A stretch of DNA of 36,194 bases from Planctomycetota bacterium. GTDB lineage: Bacteria > Planctomycetota > UBA8108 > JACQVS01. The position numbers and the translations under genes are program-made. The notes below the pieces were generated by a model. That model did not search any database. It had not been told where the DNA came from and worked only from the letters and a program-made list of their open reading frames with translations. Shown in pieces: positions 17,601-24,119 of the stretch (position 1 is the first letter of the stretch; each line of letters begins with the position of its first letter). The stretch covers positions 1 through 36,194 of the forward strand of contig JACQVS010000157.1 of assembly GCA_016209605.1 (NCBI GenBank), written 5' to 3'.

Positions 17601-18355
17601 CCGGCGCCGCGGACAGCGGGGGGGCCGGGGCAGGAGTCCAGGAGCGGTCGATGGATTACCACCGCCGCGCGGTGATCCAGATGCAGCGGTTCCAGGAGAT
17701 GCAGCGGGATTTCAAGGCCTGGCAGGAGGAGATCACGGGCGCCCTGAAGCGGGATGCCAACGGCAGCCTGCTTCCGGCGGAGGAGGAAAAGCTGGATGCG
17801 GAGACGCGCCGCCGCCTGGCGGCCCGGCGCTCCCAGATCTCCGAAACCAGCGAGCGGATCCGGCAGAATTTCTTGAAGGCGCTGCAGGTGAACCCGAAAA
17901 ACTACCATGCCGCCTACGGCCTTTCCCAGCTGGCGCTGTCCACGATGGCCGACCAGGGGGAGGAGGCCATCCGCTGGCTGAAGAAGACGGTGGAGATGAA
18001 ACCGGACCACGTCAATGCCCTCAACGACCTGGGCGGCAGCTACATCCGCCTCGGCCAGTACCAGCAGGCCGAGAAGGTGCTCCAGGATGCCTTGAAGATC
18101 GATGACCGGCCGGAGATCCGCTTCAACCTGGCCCTGGCGCTTTTTTATCAGCGGCAGACCGGTGCCGCTCGCGAGCATTTCCTCGCCGCCATGGAAAAGG
18201 GAGATCCGCTGGTGCCGCAGGGCGAGGTCTACTACTACCTGATCGCCTCGCTGATTCAGGAGGACCGCCTCGACGACGCCCGGCAGCTCTTCCAGCTCCA
18301 CCGCCAGCAGATCGCCGAGGGCTACCGGCGCTCTCTGGAGGCAGTGCTGAAATAA
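14669..18355 (+). CDS. Large lipoprotein: about eight Ig-like modules, coiled coil and C-terminal TPRs
   Basis: A protein of 1228 residues counted from ATG 14669, chosen over GTG 14660 because AAGGTG then lies at good spacing. A twin-basic N-terminus and hydrophobic stretch end in lipobox LWGC (Cys40). About eight beta-sandwich modules follow, each with a motif like VEWSADSGASWQVIG, IEFRESPDGSWEKIA or LFLTADGGAHWQEL, often closed by AADRAGL or ARDAAGNSS. A Pro/Ser/Glu-rich linker (about 285-375) separates modules two and three. Residues about 990-1075 form a charged coiled coil. The C-terminus (about 1075-1228) holds TPRs, for example NALNDLGGSYIRLGQYQQAEK. It is a longer relative of the preceding gene and likely its partner. 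TPRs suggest protein binding. The family was not recognised. Confidence 0.84.
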   Translation: MRGDLHQSRCRLTWPKEQGRQPIGLRIVGGAFLALGLWGCEALATLPYLDQLSRRQPPPAVLQGERITLVTTKFKAEPPRIYSCRDRYLVEFHFDPALVDFHKIEAYTLWRLDRPGGSWQRLETVPASQAPMAFRPKADGAYGLRASAECSDRPEVGAPQPGDEPLLWLYVDRAPPKITWFSPASGEILTGNTAIALSWGASEMEFGGKEMAVEWSADSGASWQVIGRVRAAAGEQSSRWRTPARPPALALLRVAAQDLVGNESKAVVEVRFVDGSSPLVARRPAPAPGGRGESAIPASPSPPSKEAEPPGGEAAKAEPSSFSQEEAARAQAVRAGGHVKDSPLSPPSSTAAGLSQAPPPKEEGKGDGGEPALALLNFNDGVPHPGGASRYIFFKLKGADPAAAQVAIEFRESPDGSWEKIASGIPASQGKYLWKLPERSIARGELRLTAADGRGWKAVATSKLPVPIDPEVPMATIQGTKRMEGGKSAVLLNCYDRGPAGLAEVKLFLTADGGAHWQELPVGDPSAPVLLPDLQGRVGLWVSAADRAGLRTPAPAPGAKPQHEITLGRRAVLEIAGPESPMLRGGDQYTLRWRFDGDDLETLVALLEISPNGGADWELLGEAPVDAGRALVLLPARDGQSFQFRVSVRLAEGSFTESRSGIFAIDGSAPQLEIGPAPDRAGAELKLPIRITDPGGSGVAAVAAYVRTPGEGNWRLLPSERLSLEEGFALISLRDLAEGPQEIYFSARDAAGNSSPGPDLRSSGQAQFIIDRTPPSILVKPTALSWVEGIPAAVQVDFDRSEAVPPLVVEGRERKEEPWTEIHRWASLPPDEDLFRFNIPLDHQEYAVRFSLRDQVGNLAYAILGPRPVEPAIQLESFTTGGSYPAGSNQPVSWKIHTALLELESQLQVELSYRGQPQHPYPWRQIYDGLRAGASCVWTLPSAPGNEYELRARLFHCGEILGESVTPKPFQIVPTAGAGAADSGGAGAGVQERSMDYHRRAVIQMQRFQEMQRDFKAWQEEITGALKRDANGSLLPAEEEKLDAETRRRLAARRSQISETSERIRQNFLKALQVNPKNYHAAYGLSQLALSTMADQGEEAIRWLKKTVEMKPDHVNALNDLGGSYIRLGQYQQAEKVLQDALKIDDRPEIRFNLALALFYQRQTGAAREHFLAAMEKGDPLVPQGEVYYYLIASLIQEDRLDDARQLFQLHRQQIAEGYRRSLEAVLK

Positions 18356-18438
18356 AGCTTAAAATATATTCCATATCGGAGAATCAGCTTTAAGGGCATA
18401 GTTTTTAATAAAAACCATACCAATCCCCTCTCTTTTTT

Positions 18439-18447
18439 TGTTATACT
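18439..18447 (+). promoter_or_regulatory. Extended -10 promoter for the AT-hook gene
   Basis: TGTTATACT fits the extended -10 form TGnTATAAT with one mismatch in the hexamer; no good -35 is seen. Transcription would begin near 18454, downstream of the furthest possible upstream start of the next gene, which supports the start codon at 18510. Confidence 0.4.
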
Positions 18448-18509
18448 GGTTCAGTTGGTTGTTGAAAATTAAGCTTGAAATGTTTAAGGGAGTATTTTCG
18501 GAGGATTCC

Positions 18510-18845
18510 ATGCCCAAGTACCGGATCATCAGTGGAAGGAGGGGACGGGCGTTCGTCAACCTGGAAGACAAGATCAGGGCCATCGGCGAAATCTTCGTCA
18601 AGGAAAAGCCCAAGGATGAAGTCCTGCGGCCGATTTACCGGAAGGCCGGCCGGACCCTTCCCGACAACACCTCGGTGGTGATTCAAAACTGGAAGAAAAG
18701 CATTCAGGACAAGCTGGACCGCAACGACCCGAACACCATCCGCCTGTGCAAGCAGCATCAGATCATCGAGGAATTGCCTGGAGAGGGCAACAAAGGAGCC
18801 GCGAGGCAAAAGAGGGGAAGGCCGCGGAAAACAGGAAAAATTTAA
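18510..18845 (+). CDS. Small basic protein with C-terminal AT-hook
   Basis: A 111-residue protein of unrecognised family. The ATG at 18510 is chosen because CGGAGGA lies 5 nt upstream and the proposed promoter excludes earlier starts. The body (1-85) is helical and charged, with IRAIGEIFVKEKPKDEVL and VVIQNWKKSIQDKL, and could be a small DNA-binding domain. The C-terminal tail is Gly/Lys/Arg-rich and ends in KRGRPRKTGKI, a textbook AT-hook (core RGRP) that binds the minor groove of AT-rich DNA. It stands alone between the big lipoprotein and recJ, 74 bp before the latter. A role as nucleoid-associated protein or regulator is inferred from the hook only. Confidence 0.75.
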   Translation: MPKYRIISGRRGRAFVNLEDKIRAIGEIFVKEKPKDEVLRPIYRKAGRTLPDNTSVVIQNWKKSIQDKLDRNDPNTIRLCKQHQIIEELPGEGNKGAARQKRGRPRKTGKI

Positions 18846-18919
18846 CCACGAAGGCGAGAATTCCACCGCGATCGAATCGGCGTTTGACTTTCTCCCTCAC
18901 CCCGCTAAACTGGCTTCCC

Positions 18920-20686
18920 ATGTTTTCGAAGAAGTGGAGAGGGAAGACGTGGAAGGCGGCGGAAGTGGATCCGGCCGTCCGGGAGGCGATTGCCCGGGAG
19001 CTTTCTTGCTCGTCGATCTTGGCCGGCCTGCTCGTCCGAAGAGGGGTGACCGGGTCTGAAGAAGCCGCTCAATTCCTCCAGCCCAAGCTCAGCCAACTGC
19101 CCGATCCGGACCTGCTTCCGGGAATCGAGGCGGCGGCGCAGCGGATCTGCCGGGCCATCCAGGAAAACGAGCCCATCGCGGTGTTCGGCGACTATGATGT
19201 CGATGGGGTCTCTTCCACCGCGCTCCTCCTGGAGTTCTTCGATTTTCTGAAGAGGCCGGTCCGCCATTATATCCCGCACCGCGAGGAAGAGGGCTATGGG
19301 ATGAACGAGCCGGCGGTCGAGCGCCTGGCCCAGGAGGGGGTCCGCTTGATCATCACCGTCGACAACGGCTCGGCGGCGTTTTCGAGCGTCGAAAGAGCTC
19401 GGGCACTGGGCGTGGATGTGGTCATCACCGACCACCATCTCCCTGCCGATCCTCTCCCTCGCCCGGCCGCCTTCGTCAATCCGTGGCTGCCGGGAAGCCG
19501 GTATCCTTTCAAGCCGCTCGCCGGCGCCGGCGTCGCGTTCAAGCTCATCTGGGCCCTTTGCCGCCAGTTCTCCCGGAGCCGGAAAATTTCCCCCGAGTTC
19601 CGCGACTTCATGATGGACTCCCTGGGGCTGGTGGCGCTGGGGACCATTGCGGATGTGGTCCCCCTGCTCGGCGAAAACCGGGTCCTGGCCTGCTATGGAT
19701 TGAAGGCCCTGGCCGCAACGCGCCGGCCCGGCCTCCAGTGCCTGGTGCGCTTCGCCTTGCAAGGAGAGGAGCGCCGCCGCGATCTGGAAGCGCGCGATGT
19801 GGCCTTCCGGATCGGCCCTTGCTTGAACGCCGCCGGCCGCTTGGGCGGATCGGAAGCGGCCTTGCAGCTTCTCGTCTCCCGGGATGCCGCCTCCGCGGCG
19901 GGGCTGATGGCGCATCTCATCCGAGAGAACGACCGCCGGCGGCAGATCGAGCAGGACATTTACCAGGAGGCCCGCGACTGCTTGCTCAAGGAGGTGGACC
20001 TCGCCGGCGACCGGGTGGTGGTTCTGGCCAAAGAAGGCTGGCATCCGGGCGTGATCGGAATCGTGGCCGCTCGCCTCGTCGAGGAGTTCTACCGGCCCAC
20101 CTTGCTGATCGCTCTCGAGGGGGATCAAGGCAAGGGGTCGGCACGCTCCATCCCCCAGGTTTCCATCTGCAACGCTCTGGAGCGGGCGCGGGGTTGCCTG
20201 GAGGGATTCGGCGGGCACGATCGAGCGGCGGGCGTGCGCATCAACACCAGCCGCGTCGGCGAGCTCCGCCGGCTGCTCAATGAGGCGGTGGAGGTCCAGC
20301 CGCAGGAGATGGTTCCGGAGCTGGTGGTCGATGGCGAATGTGACCTCTCGGAGTGGACGCCCGCCCTGCTCCGGGAGCTGGAGCGGCTGGCGCCGCACGG
20401 GGAAGGCAATCCCGAGCCCCTCTTCGCGCTCCGGCGCGGCGAAGTCGTCGGCGAGCCCCGCCTCCTCGGCCGGGATGGCGCCCATCTGAGCTTTTTTGTC
20501 CGCCAGAAGGGAGTGTCGCTTCGGGCCGTCGCTTTCCGGATGGCGGAGTATCTGCCCCGGCTCCATCCCGCCGGCGTCCAGGTCGCCCTGGCCTACCAGC
20601 CCAAGCTGAATTGCTGGGGCGATGATGAAAAGGTTGAGCTGGTCATCCGAGAGGTGGAGGTGCTCCAGCCACCCCTCCTTCCTTGA
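18920..20686 (+). CDS. recJ: Single-stranded-DNA-specific exonuclease RecJ
   Basis: A 588-residue 5'-3' exonuclease of the DHH superfamily, used in recombination and mismatch/base-excision repair. Motifs are FGDYDVDG (residues 89-96), ITVDNGS near 145, the name-giving DHH at 171-173 (VITDHHLP), LNAAGRLGG near 306, and the C-terminal DHHA1 parts GSARSIP and GGHDRAAGV. The frame is open upstream to 18746, but that segment overlaps the AT-hook gene and is not RecJ-like, so ATG 18920 (MFSKKWRGKTW) is preferred although no strong ribosome site is seen. Length is normal for the family. Confidence 0.95.
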   Translation: MFSKKWRGKTWKAAEVDPAVREAIARELSCSSILAGLLVRRGVTGSEEAAQFLQPKLSQLPDPDLLPGIEAAAQRICRAIQENEPIAVFGDYDVDGVSSTALLLEFFDFLKRPVRHYIPHREEEGYGMNEPAVERLAQEGVRLIITVDNGSAAFSSVERARALGVDVVITDHHLPADPLPRPAAFVNPWLPGSRYPFKPLAGAGVAFKLIWALCRQFSRSRKISPEFRDFMMDSLGLVALGTIADVVPLLGENRVLACYGLKALAATRRPGLQCLVRFALQGEERRRDLEARDVAFRIGPCLNAAGRLGGSEAALQLLVSRDAASAAGLMAHLIRENDRRRQIEQDIYQEARDCLLKEVDLAGDRVVVLAKEGWHPGVIGIVAARLVEEFYRPTLLIALEGDQGKGSARSIPQVSICNALERARGCLEGFGGHDRAAGVRINTSRVGELRRLLNEAVEVQPQEMVPELVVDGECDLSEWTPALLRELERLAPHGEGNPEPLFALRRGEVVGEPRLLGRDGAHLSFFVRQKGVSLRAVAFRMAEYLPRLHPAGVQVALAYQPKLNCWGDDEKVELVIREVEVLQPPLLP

Positions 20687-20705
20687 GGCAGGCAGATGAC
20701 CGCGG

Positions 20706-20743
20706 CTGACAGAAATTGTCAGCATGACAAAATTTTGTAGACA
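20706..20743 (+). promoter_or_regulatory. Cluster of TGTC/GACA boxes, candidate PilR-type activator sites
   Basis: Four boxes occur in 36 bp: GACA at 20708, TGTC at 20717, GACA at 20726 and GACA at 20740. The first two form a perfect inverted repeat, CTGACA-5 nt-TGTCAG. They lie about 105-140 bp upstream of a -24/-12 promoter, the usual place for enhancer-binding activators. Known PilR sites in Pseudomonas contain repeated TGTC. No pilR/pilS gene is in the window, so the activator is inferred. Confidence 0.45.
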
Positions 20744-20847
20744 AAGCCAGTCAATTCCCATAATACCCGGTTCCTGAAATATCCCGAAGCCGTCCGGGGC
20801 TCCGGTGGTTTCTGGCTTTAGGGCGATCCCTACCTTTTCCTCTATCC

Positions 20848-20863
20848 TGGCATACCTCTTGCT
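20848..20863 (+). promoter_or_regulatory. Sigma-54 (-24/-12) promoter of the pilin gene
   Basis: TGGCATACCTCTTGCT matches the RpoN consensus TGGCAC-N5-TTGCW with the invariant GG and GC exactly 10 bp apart (20849-20850 and 20861-20862). Transcription should start near 20874. Pilin genes controlled by RpoN and the PilS/PilR pair are established in several bacteria. The match is strong by eye but unscored. Confidence 0.7.
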
Positions 20864-20873
20864 CTATCCAGAA

Positions 20874-21305
20874 CTGAATCCTTGCAATCGCTGAAAAAGA
20901 AGAACAACAAAGGATTCTCGTCTTTGGACGGTTGATCAGAGGCCGCCTGTGAAGCAGGCCGCCAGGGCAATCGATTCTGCCTCCGCAACTTCTCCGCATC
21001 CGGCGGAGAAGTTTGCGGATAGCTCGGTTGCGGGCGAAGCCCGCAATATAAATCAGAAAGGAGGGAACAGGCCAGCTCATCGGGGCCGTGCTTCAGAACC
21101 CGGCTGGCAGCGAGTCTCAAGTTTAAAAACCAAACGAGCGAGCGTGGTAGGGGAATTTCCGGGGCTGTCTGATCCTCTTCCGAGTGAAGAGAGCAGCCGA
21201 GCCTCAAGATCTGTGGATGAGTATCGGGTCGGTTCCCGCCAGAAATGTGCTCCGGCGGGAACGAAGCAGCAGTTTTCAAACCCAAGTCTGGAGGAATTTT
21301 TACTC
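20874..21305 (+). promoter_or_regulatory. Long, highly structured 5' leader of the pilin mRNA
   Basis: About 430 nt without a convincing gene lie between the predicted start and the pilin ATG. It folds locally into several perfect or near-perfect hairpins: 20945-20959 (5 bp), 20983-21018 (15 bp with one bulge), 21028-21046 (8 bp, GAA loop), 21071-21108 (6-bp outer stem), 21163-21198 (5-bp outer stem with an inner 5-bp stem) and 21232-21262 (9 bp). A Shine-Dalgarno, GGAGGA, follows near 21290. I compared it by eye with the c-di-GMP GEMM riboswitch core and did not find that core. A new riboswitch, an RNA-stability element or a small RNA source are all possible. Confidence 0.5.
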
Positions 21306-21731
21306 ATGAAGCGCAATTCAGGTTTCACTCTCATCGAGCTCATGATTGTGGTCGCCATCATCGCTATCATTGCGGCTATCGCGATTCCCAGCCTGCTCAA
21401 CGCCAGGAAGGCCGGCAACGAGGCTTCTGCGATCAGCTCTCTCCGTACGTTGACGACGGTCAACGAGCAGTATCGCACTCGGTTCCAGTCGTATGCCAGC
21501 GGCCTCGGTGTCCTGAACACGGAAGGCTACATTGACAACGTCCTCTCGAGCGGGACCAAGTCCGGATATGGTTTCGCCTACACCCTGGCTTCCGTCAATA
21601 CCTGGAACTGCACGGCTGATCCCTCCACTCCCGGAACGACCGGCGATCGTTACTTCTTCGTCGATCAGAGCGGTGTCATTCGCTTCAGCTCGACGGGTAC
21701 CGCGACGGCCACTTCTGGGGCGATCGATTAA
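21306..21731 (+). CDS. pilA: Type IV major pilin (prepilin)
   Basis: A 141-residue prepilin. The short leader MKRNSG is cut before Phe7 by prepilin peptidase and the new N-terminus N-methylated; Glu at mature position 5 (FTLIE) is present, followed by the hydrophobic helix LMIVVAIIAIIAAIAIPSLL. The globular part has a single Cys (NTWNCTAD), so there is no C-terminal disulfide loop, and ends with GDRYFFVDQSGVIRF and a Ser/Thr/Ala-rich tail. Polymerised subunits form pili for twitching, adhesion or DNA uptake. The open frame extends upstream, but prepilin leaders are short and GGAGGA precedes this ATG. It has a sigma-54 promoter, a long leader and a terminator of its own, so it is probably monocistronic. 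Confidence 0.93.
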   Translation: MKRNSGFTLIELMIVVAIIAIIAAIAIPSLLNARKAGNEASAISSLRTLTTVNEQYRTRFQSYASGLGVLNTEGYIDNVLSSGTKSGYGFAYTLASVNTWNCTADPSTPGTTGDRYFFVDQSGVIRFSSTGTATATSGAID

Positions 21732-21751
21732 GTTGGCTGTGATTCAAGTGG

Positions 21752-21789
21752 AACATCAGCGGCTCGGAACCTTCCGAGCCGCTGGTGTT
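21752..21789 (+). terminator. Stem-loop terminator after the pilin gene
   Basis: An 18-bp inverted repeat (arms 21752-21769 and 21772-21789, one G-T pair, innermost bases opening into a small loop) begins 20 bp after the pilin stop. The following T-run is only three long, so it may act as a weak intrinsic terminator or as a 3' stabilising hairpin for an abundant mRNA. Confidence 0.65.
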
Positions 21790-21832
21790 TCATGACCTCG
21801 GGGTCTGGGTTCCTGCCTGAAGGATTTACAAC

Positions 21833-23317
21833 GTGGGGGATTCGCCCAGGATTTTCACCAAGCCTGTTCTGGCGCTGGCGGGCGCGGCCTTCCTTTTCTG
21901 CCTCGGCCTCTTCGGCCTGACGCACTCCGGCAGATTTCACCTCATCGACGAGTATGAAACGTTCTTCATGGCGGAGAGCCTCCTGGCTCGCGGCGAGGCA
22001 AGCATCCCTCAAGCCGAAGGCTCGCCTTACTTCTTTGGGAAGCGGGGCGTCGATGGGAGGCTGTACGCCCCCTATGGCCTCGGACAGGCCTTGCTCACGG
22101 TTCCGTTCCTCCTGGCCGGCGAGCAGGCGGGCCGGTGTTCCAGCGCCGCCGGGGAGTTCTGGCGGTATTTTCTTACCTCCATTTCCGCCGCATTCTACTC
22201 GGCGCTCGCCGTGGCGCTTTTCCTCCTCTGGCAGGTGCGCCGCGGCGCCGCGCCGCGGCGAGCCGCCTGGGCCGCCATGCTTCTGGCCGCCGGGACGCTG
22301 GTGTGGGCTTACGCCACCCAGTACCGCAGCAACACGGTCGTCTTGATGCTCTTCGTGATGCTGGCCCTGGCCTCCGAGCATCGGAGCGCCGGCGGCGGTT
22401 TTTTCCTCCTGGCCGGCTCGCTGCTTGCGGTGCTCGCGCGCTCCGATGCGCTGCTCGGGATCGCGGTGATCGGCGTTTACCGCGCCTGGGAGCCGCTCGG
22501 CCGGAAAAACGGCATTGGCGCCTTGAGAGCCGTCCTGCCCCTGGCCCTCGGGAGCGCTCTCGCCCTCTCCCTTGCCGCCGGATTGAGCTGGCTGCACTTC
22601 GGCAGCCCGCTCGACGGAGGATACCCCAGCCGCGATGACCTGGGCCGCCCCGCCTACGCCTTCGGGCTGCCGCAGCCCGAGGCGGCCCTGGCCTTGCTGG
22701 TAAGCCCCGGGAAAGGGCTGCTGCTCTTGTCGCCGCTCCTCCTCCTCTCCGCCTGGAAGCTCCCTCGGCTCAGCCGCGAGCGGCCGCGCTCGGCCGCACT
22801 GGCACTCGGGATGGGGCTCGGCTACCTGGTCTTCTTCTCGGCGTGGCAGCACTATGAGGGGGGCTGGTGCTTCGGGCCCCGCTTCCTTCTCCCGGTGGTG
22901 CCGTTCCTGCTCTTGCCGCTGGTCGATTTTCCGCCCCCCCCGTCGCTCTGGCGCCTCGCCCTGGCCTGGGGAGCGGTGGTCAATGGGCTCGCCGTCTCGG
23001 TCAACTTCCTCGCCGTGGCGCGGGCGGGCGATTACTACCATCACCTGGAAGATCCTTTCCAGACGATGCGGTACAATTTCTGGCACCATCCCCTTGCCGG
23101 GCACGCTGGACGCCTGTGCGAAGGACTGAGCCGCCTCGGCAGCCCCCACTGGGTGGAAAGCAATTTTGGCACGGGGCTGGATTTCTGGTGGGTTTACGCC
23201 GCCCGGGAAGGGATTCCGGCCGGGGTCGCCCTGGCAATCGCCGCGTTCTGGATAATGCTCATGGGGGCGGGACTTCTCATCTTCCTCTGGCGTCCTCAGC
23301 GCCTTCAAAATCCTTGA
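21833..23317 (+). CDS. Multi-pass membrane protein, GT-C (PMT/GT39-like) glycosyltransferase
   Basis: A 494-residue protein with about ten hydrophobic segments alternating with Arg-rich cytoplasmic loops. After the first segment comes LIDEYETFF (Asp39-Glu40), which matches the acidic pair in the first outer loop of GT-C enzymes that use polyprenyl-linked sugars. YAPYGLGQALLTVPF and a C-terminal large outer loop (HYEGGWCFGPRFLLPVVPF) are common in such proteins. The start is GTG with AAGGA 7-8 nt upstream. The acceptor is unknown. It follows the pilin terminator by about 45 bp, so pilin glycosylation is one possibility but is not shown. The family assignment rests on topology and the DE motif. 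Confidence 0.65.
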   Translation: MGDSPRIFTKPVLALAGAAFLFCLGLFGLTHSGRFHLIDEYETFFMAESLLARGEASIPQAEGSPYFFGKRGVDGRLYAPYGLGQALLTVPFLLAGEQAGRCSSAAGEFWRYFLTSISAAFYSALAVALFLLWQVRRGAAPRRAAWAAMLLAAGTLVWAYATQYRSNTVVLMLFVMLALASEHRSAGGGFFLLAGSLLAVLARSDALLGIAVIGVYRAWEPLGRKNGIGALRAVLPLALGSALALSLAAGLSWLHFGSPLDGGYPSRDDLGRPAYAFGLPQPEAALALLVSPGKGLLLLSPLLLLSAWKLPRLSRERPRSAALALGMGLGYLVFFSAWQHYEGGWCFGPRFLLPVVPFLLLPLVDFPPPPSLWRLALAWGAVVNGLAVSVNFLAVARAGDYYHHLEDPFQTMRYNFWHHPLAGHAGRLCEGLSRLGSPHWVESNFGTGLDFWWVYAAREGIPAGVALAIAAFWIMLMGAGLLIFLWRPQRLQNP

Positions 23318-23397
23318 CCCATGAGGCCCCGGTCGCTTACGATTGAGCGTTCAAATCTCATCGAGAAATTGAGATTTATCGGGATTTGCCGGAAATC

Positions 23398-24102
23398 ATG
23401 GAAAGATCCTTTCGCATTGCGCCTTCGATCTTGTCGGCCGATTTTCTCCGCTTGGGGGAACAGGTGGCGGCGGTGCAGGAGGCGGGGGCGCATCAGCTCC
23501 ACATCGATGTCATGGATGGCCATTTCGTCGACAACATCAGCATGGGGCCCCTGGTGGCGCGGGCCCTGAAGCGCATCGCCCGCGTTCCCCTGGACGTCCA
23601 CTTGATGATCACCGATCCCCTCAAGTACTTGAGGCCCTTCATTGCCGCAGGCGCCAGCCACATCACCTTTCACATCGAAGCCAGCAGCGATCCGGAGGAG
23701 TGCATCCGGCAGTTGCGCGAGCAAAAGGTCGGCGTCGGCCTGGCAGTGAATCCGGACACGCCGGCGGAGCGAGTCTTGGACTTTGTCGCCCAGGTCGATA
23801 TGATACTGGTCATGACCGTGCACCCTGGATTTGGCGGACAGTCTTTCATCCCACAGGTGCTGGAGAAGATTAAGGTGCTGCGGGGAAAAGAGCAGGAGAT
23901 CCGCAGGCGGATGAATCCGCGCTTCGCCCTCGACATCCAGGTGGATGGGGGGATCCATCTGGAAACCGCCGTCGAGGCGGCCATAGCCGGGGCCAATGTT
24001 TTTGTCGCCGGCAACTCCATTTTCGGCGAGCCGGATCCCGCCGCCGCGGTCCGGGCGATGGCAAGGCGGTTGAAAGAGCTGCAGTCAGAAGAAAAACCCT
24101 AG
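23398..24102 (+). CDS. rpe: Ribulose-phosphate 3-epimerase
   Basis: A 234-residue TIM-barrel enzyme interconverting ribulose 5-phosphate and xylulose 5-phosphate in the pentose phosphate pathway. Motifs: IAPSILSADF at 7-16, HIDVMDGHFV at 35-44 (metal ligands His35 and Asp37), DVHLMI near 65, MTVHPGFGGQSF near 139 and IQVDGGI near 176. ATG 23398 is preferred to the upstream TTG 23386 because family members begin a few residues before the IAPS block. It lies 17 bp before accD. Confidence 0.96.
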   Translation: MERSFRIAPSILSADFLRLGEQVAAVQEAGAHQLHIDVMDGHFVDNISMGPLVARALKRIARVPLDVHLMITDPLKYLRPFIAAGASHITFHIEASSDPEECIRQLREQKVGVGLAVNPDTPAERVLDFVAQVDMILVMTVHPGFGGQSFIPQVLEKIKVLRGKEQEIRRRMNPRFALDIQVDGGIHLETAVEAAIAGANVFVAGNSIFGEPDPAAAVRAMARRLKELQSEEKP

Positions 24103-24119
24103 CCTCAAAAGATAAAAAG

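Noticed and set aside
20941..21060. c-di-GMP (GEMM) riboswitch in the pilin leader
   Set aside because: A GGGCAA string occurs, but the rest of the conserved core, the GNRA loop and its receptor were not found. A covariance-model search would decide.
20949..21305. In-frame upstream extension of the pilin to about 260 codons
   Set aside because: Prepilin leaders of this type are a few residues long, a good Shine-Dalgarno precedes ATG 21306, and the extension has no protein character.
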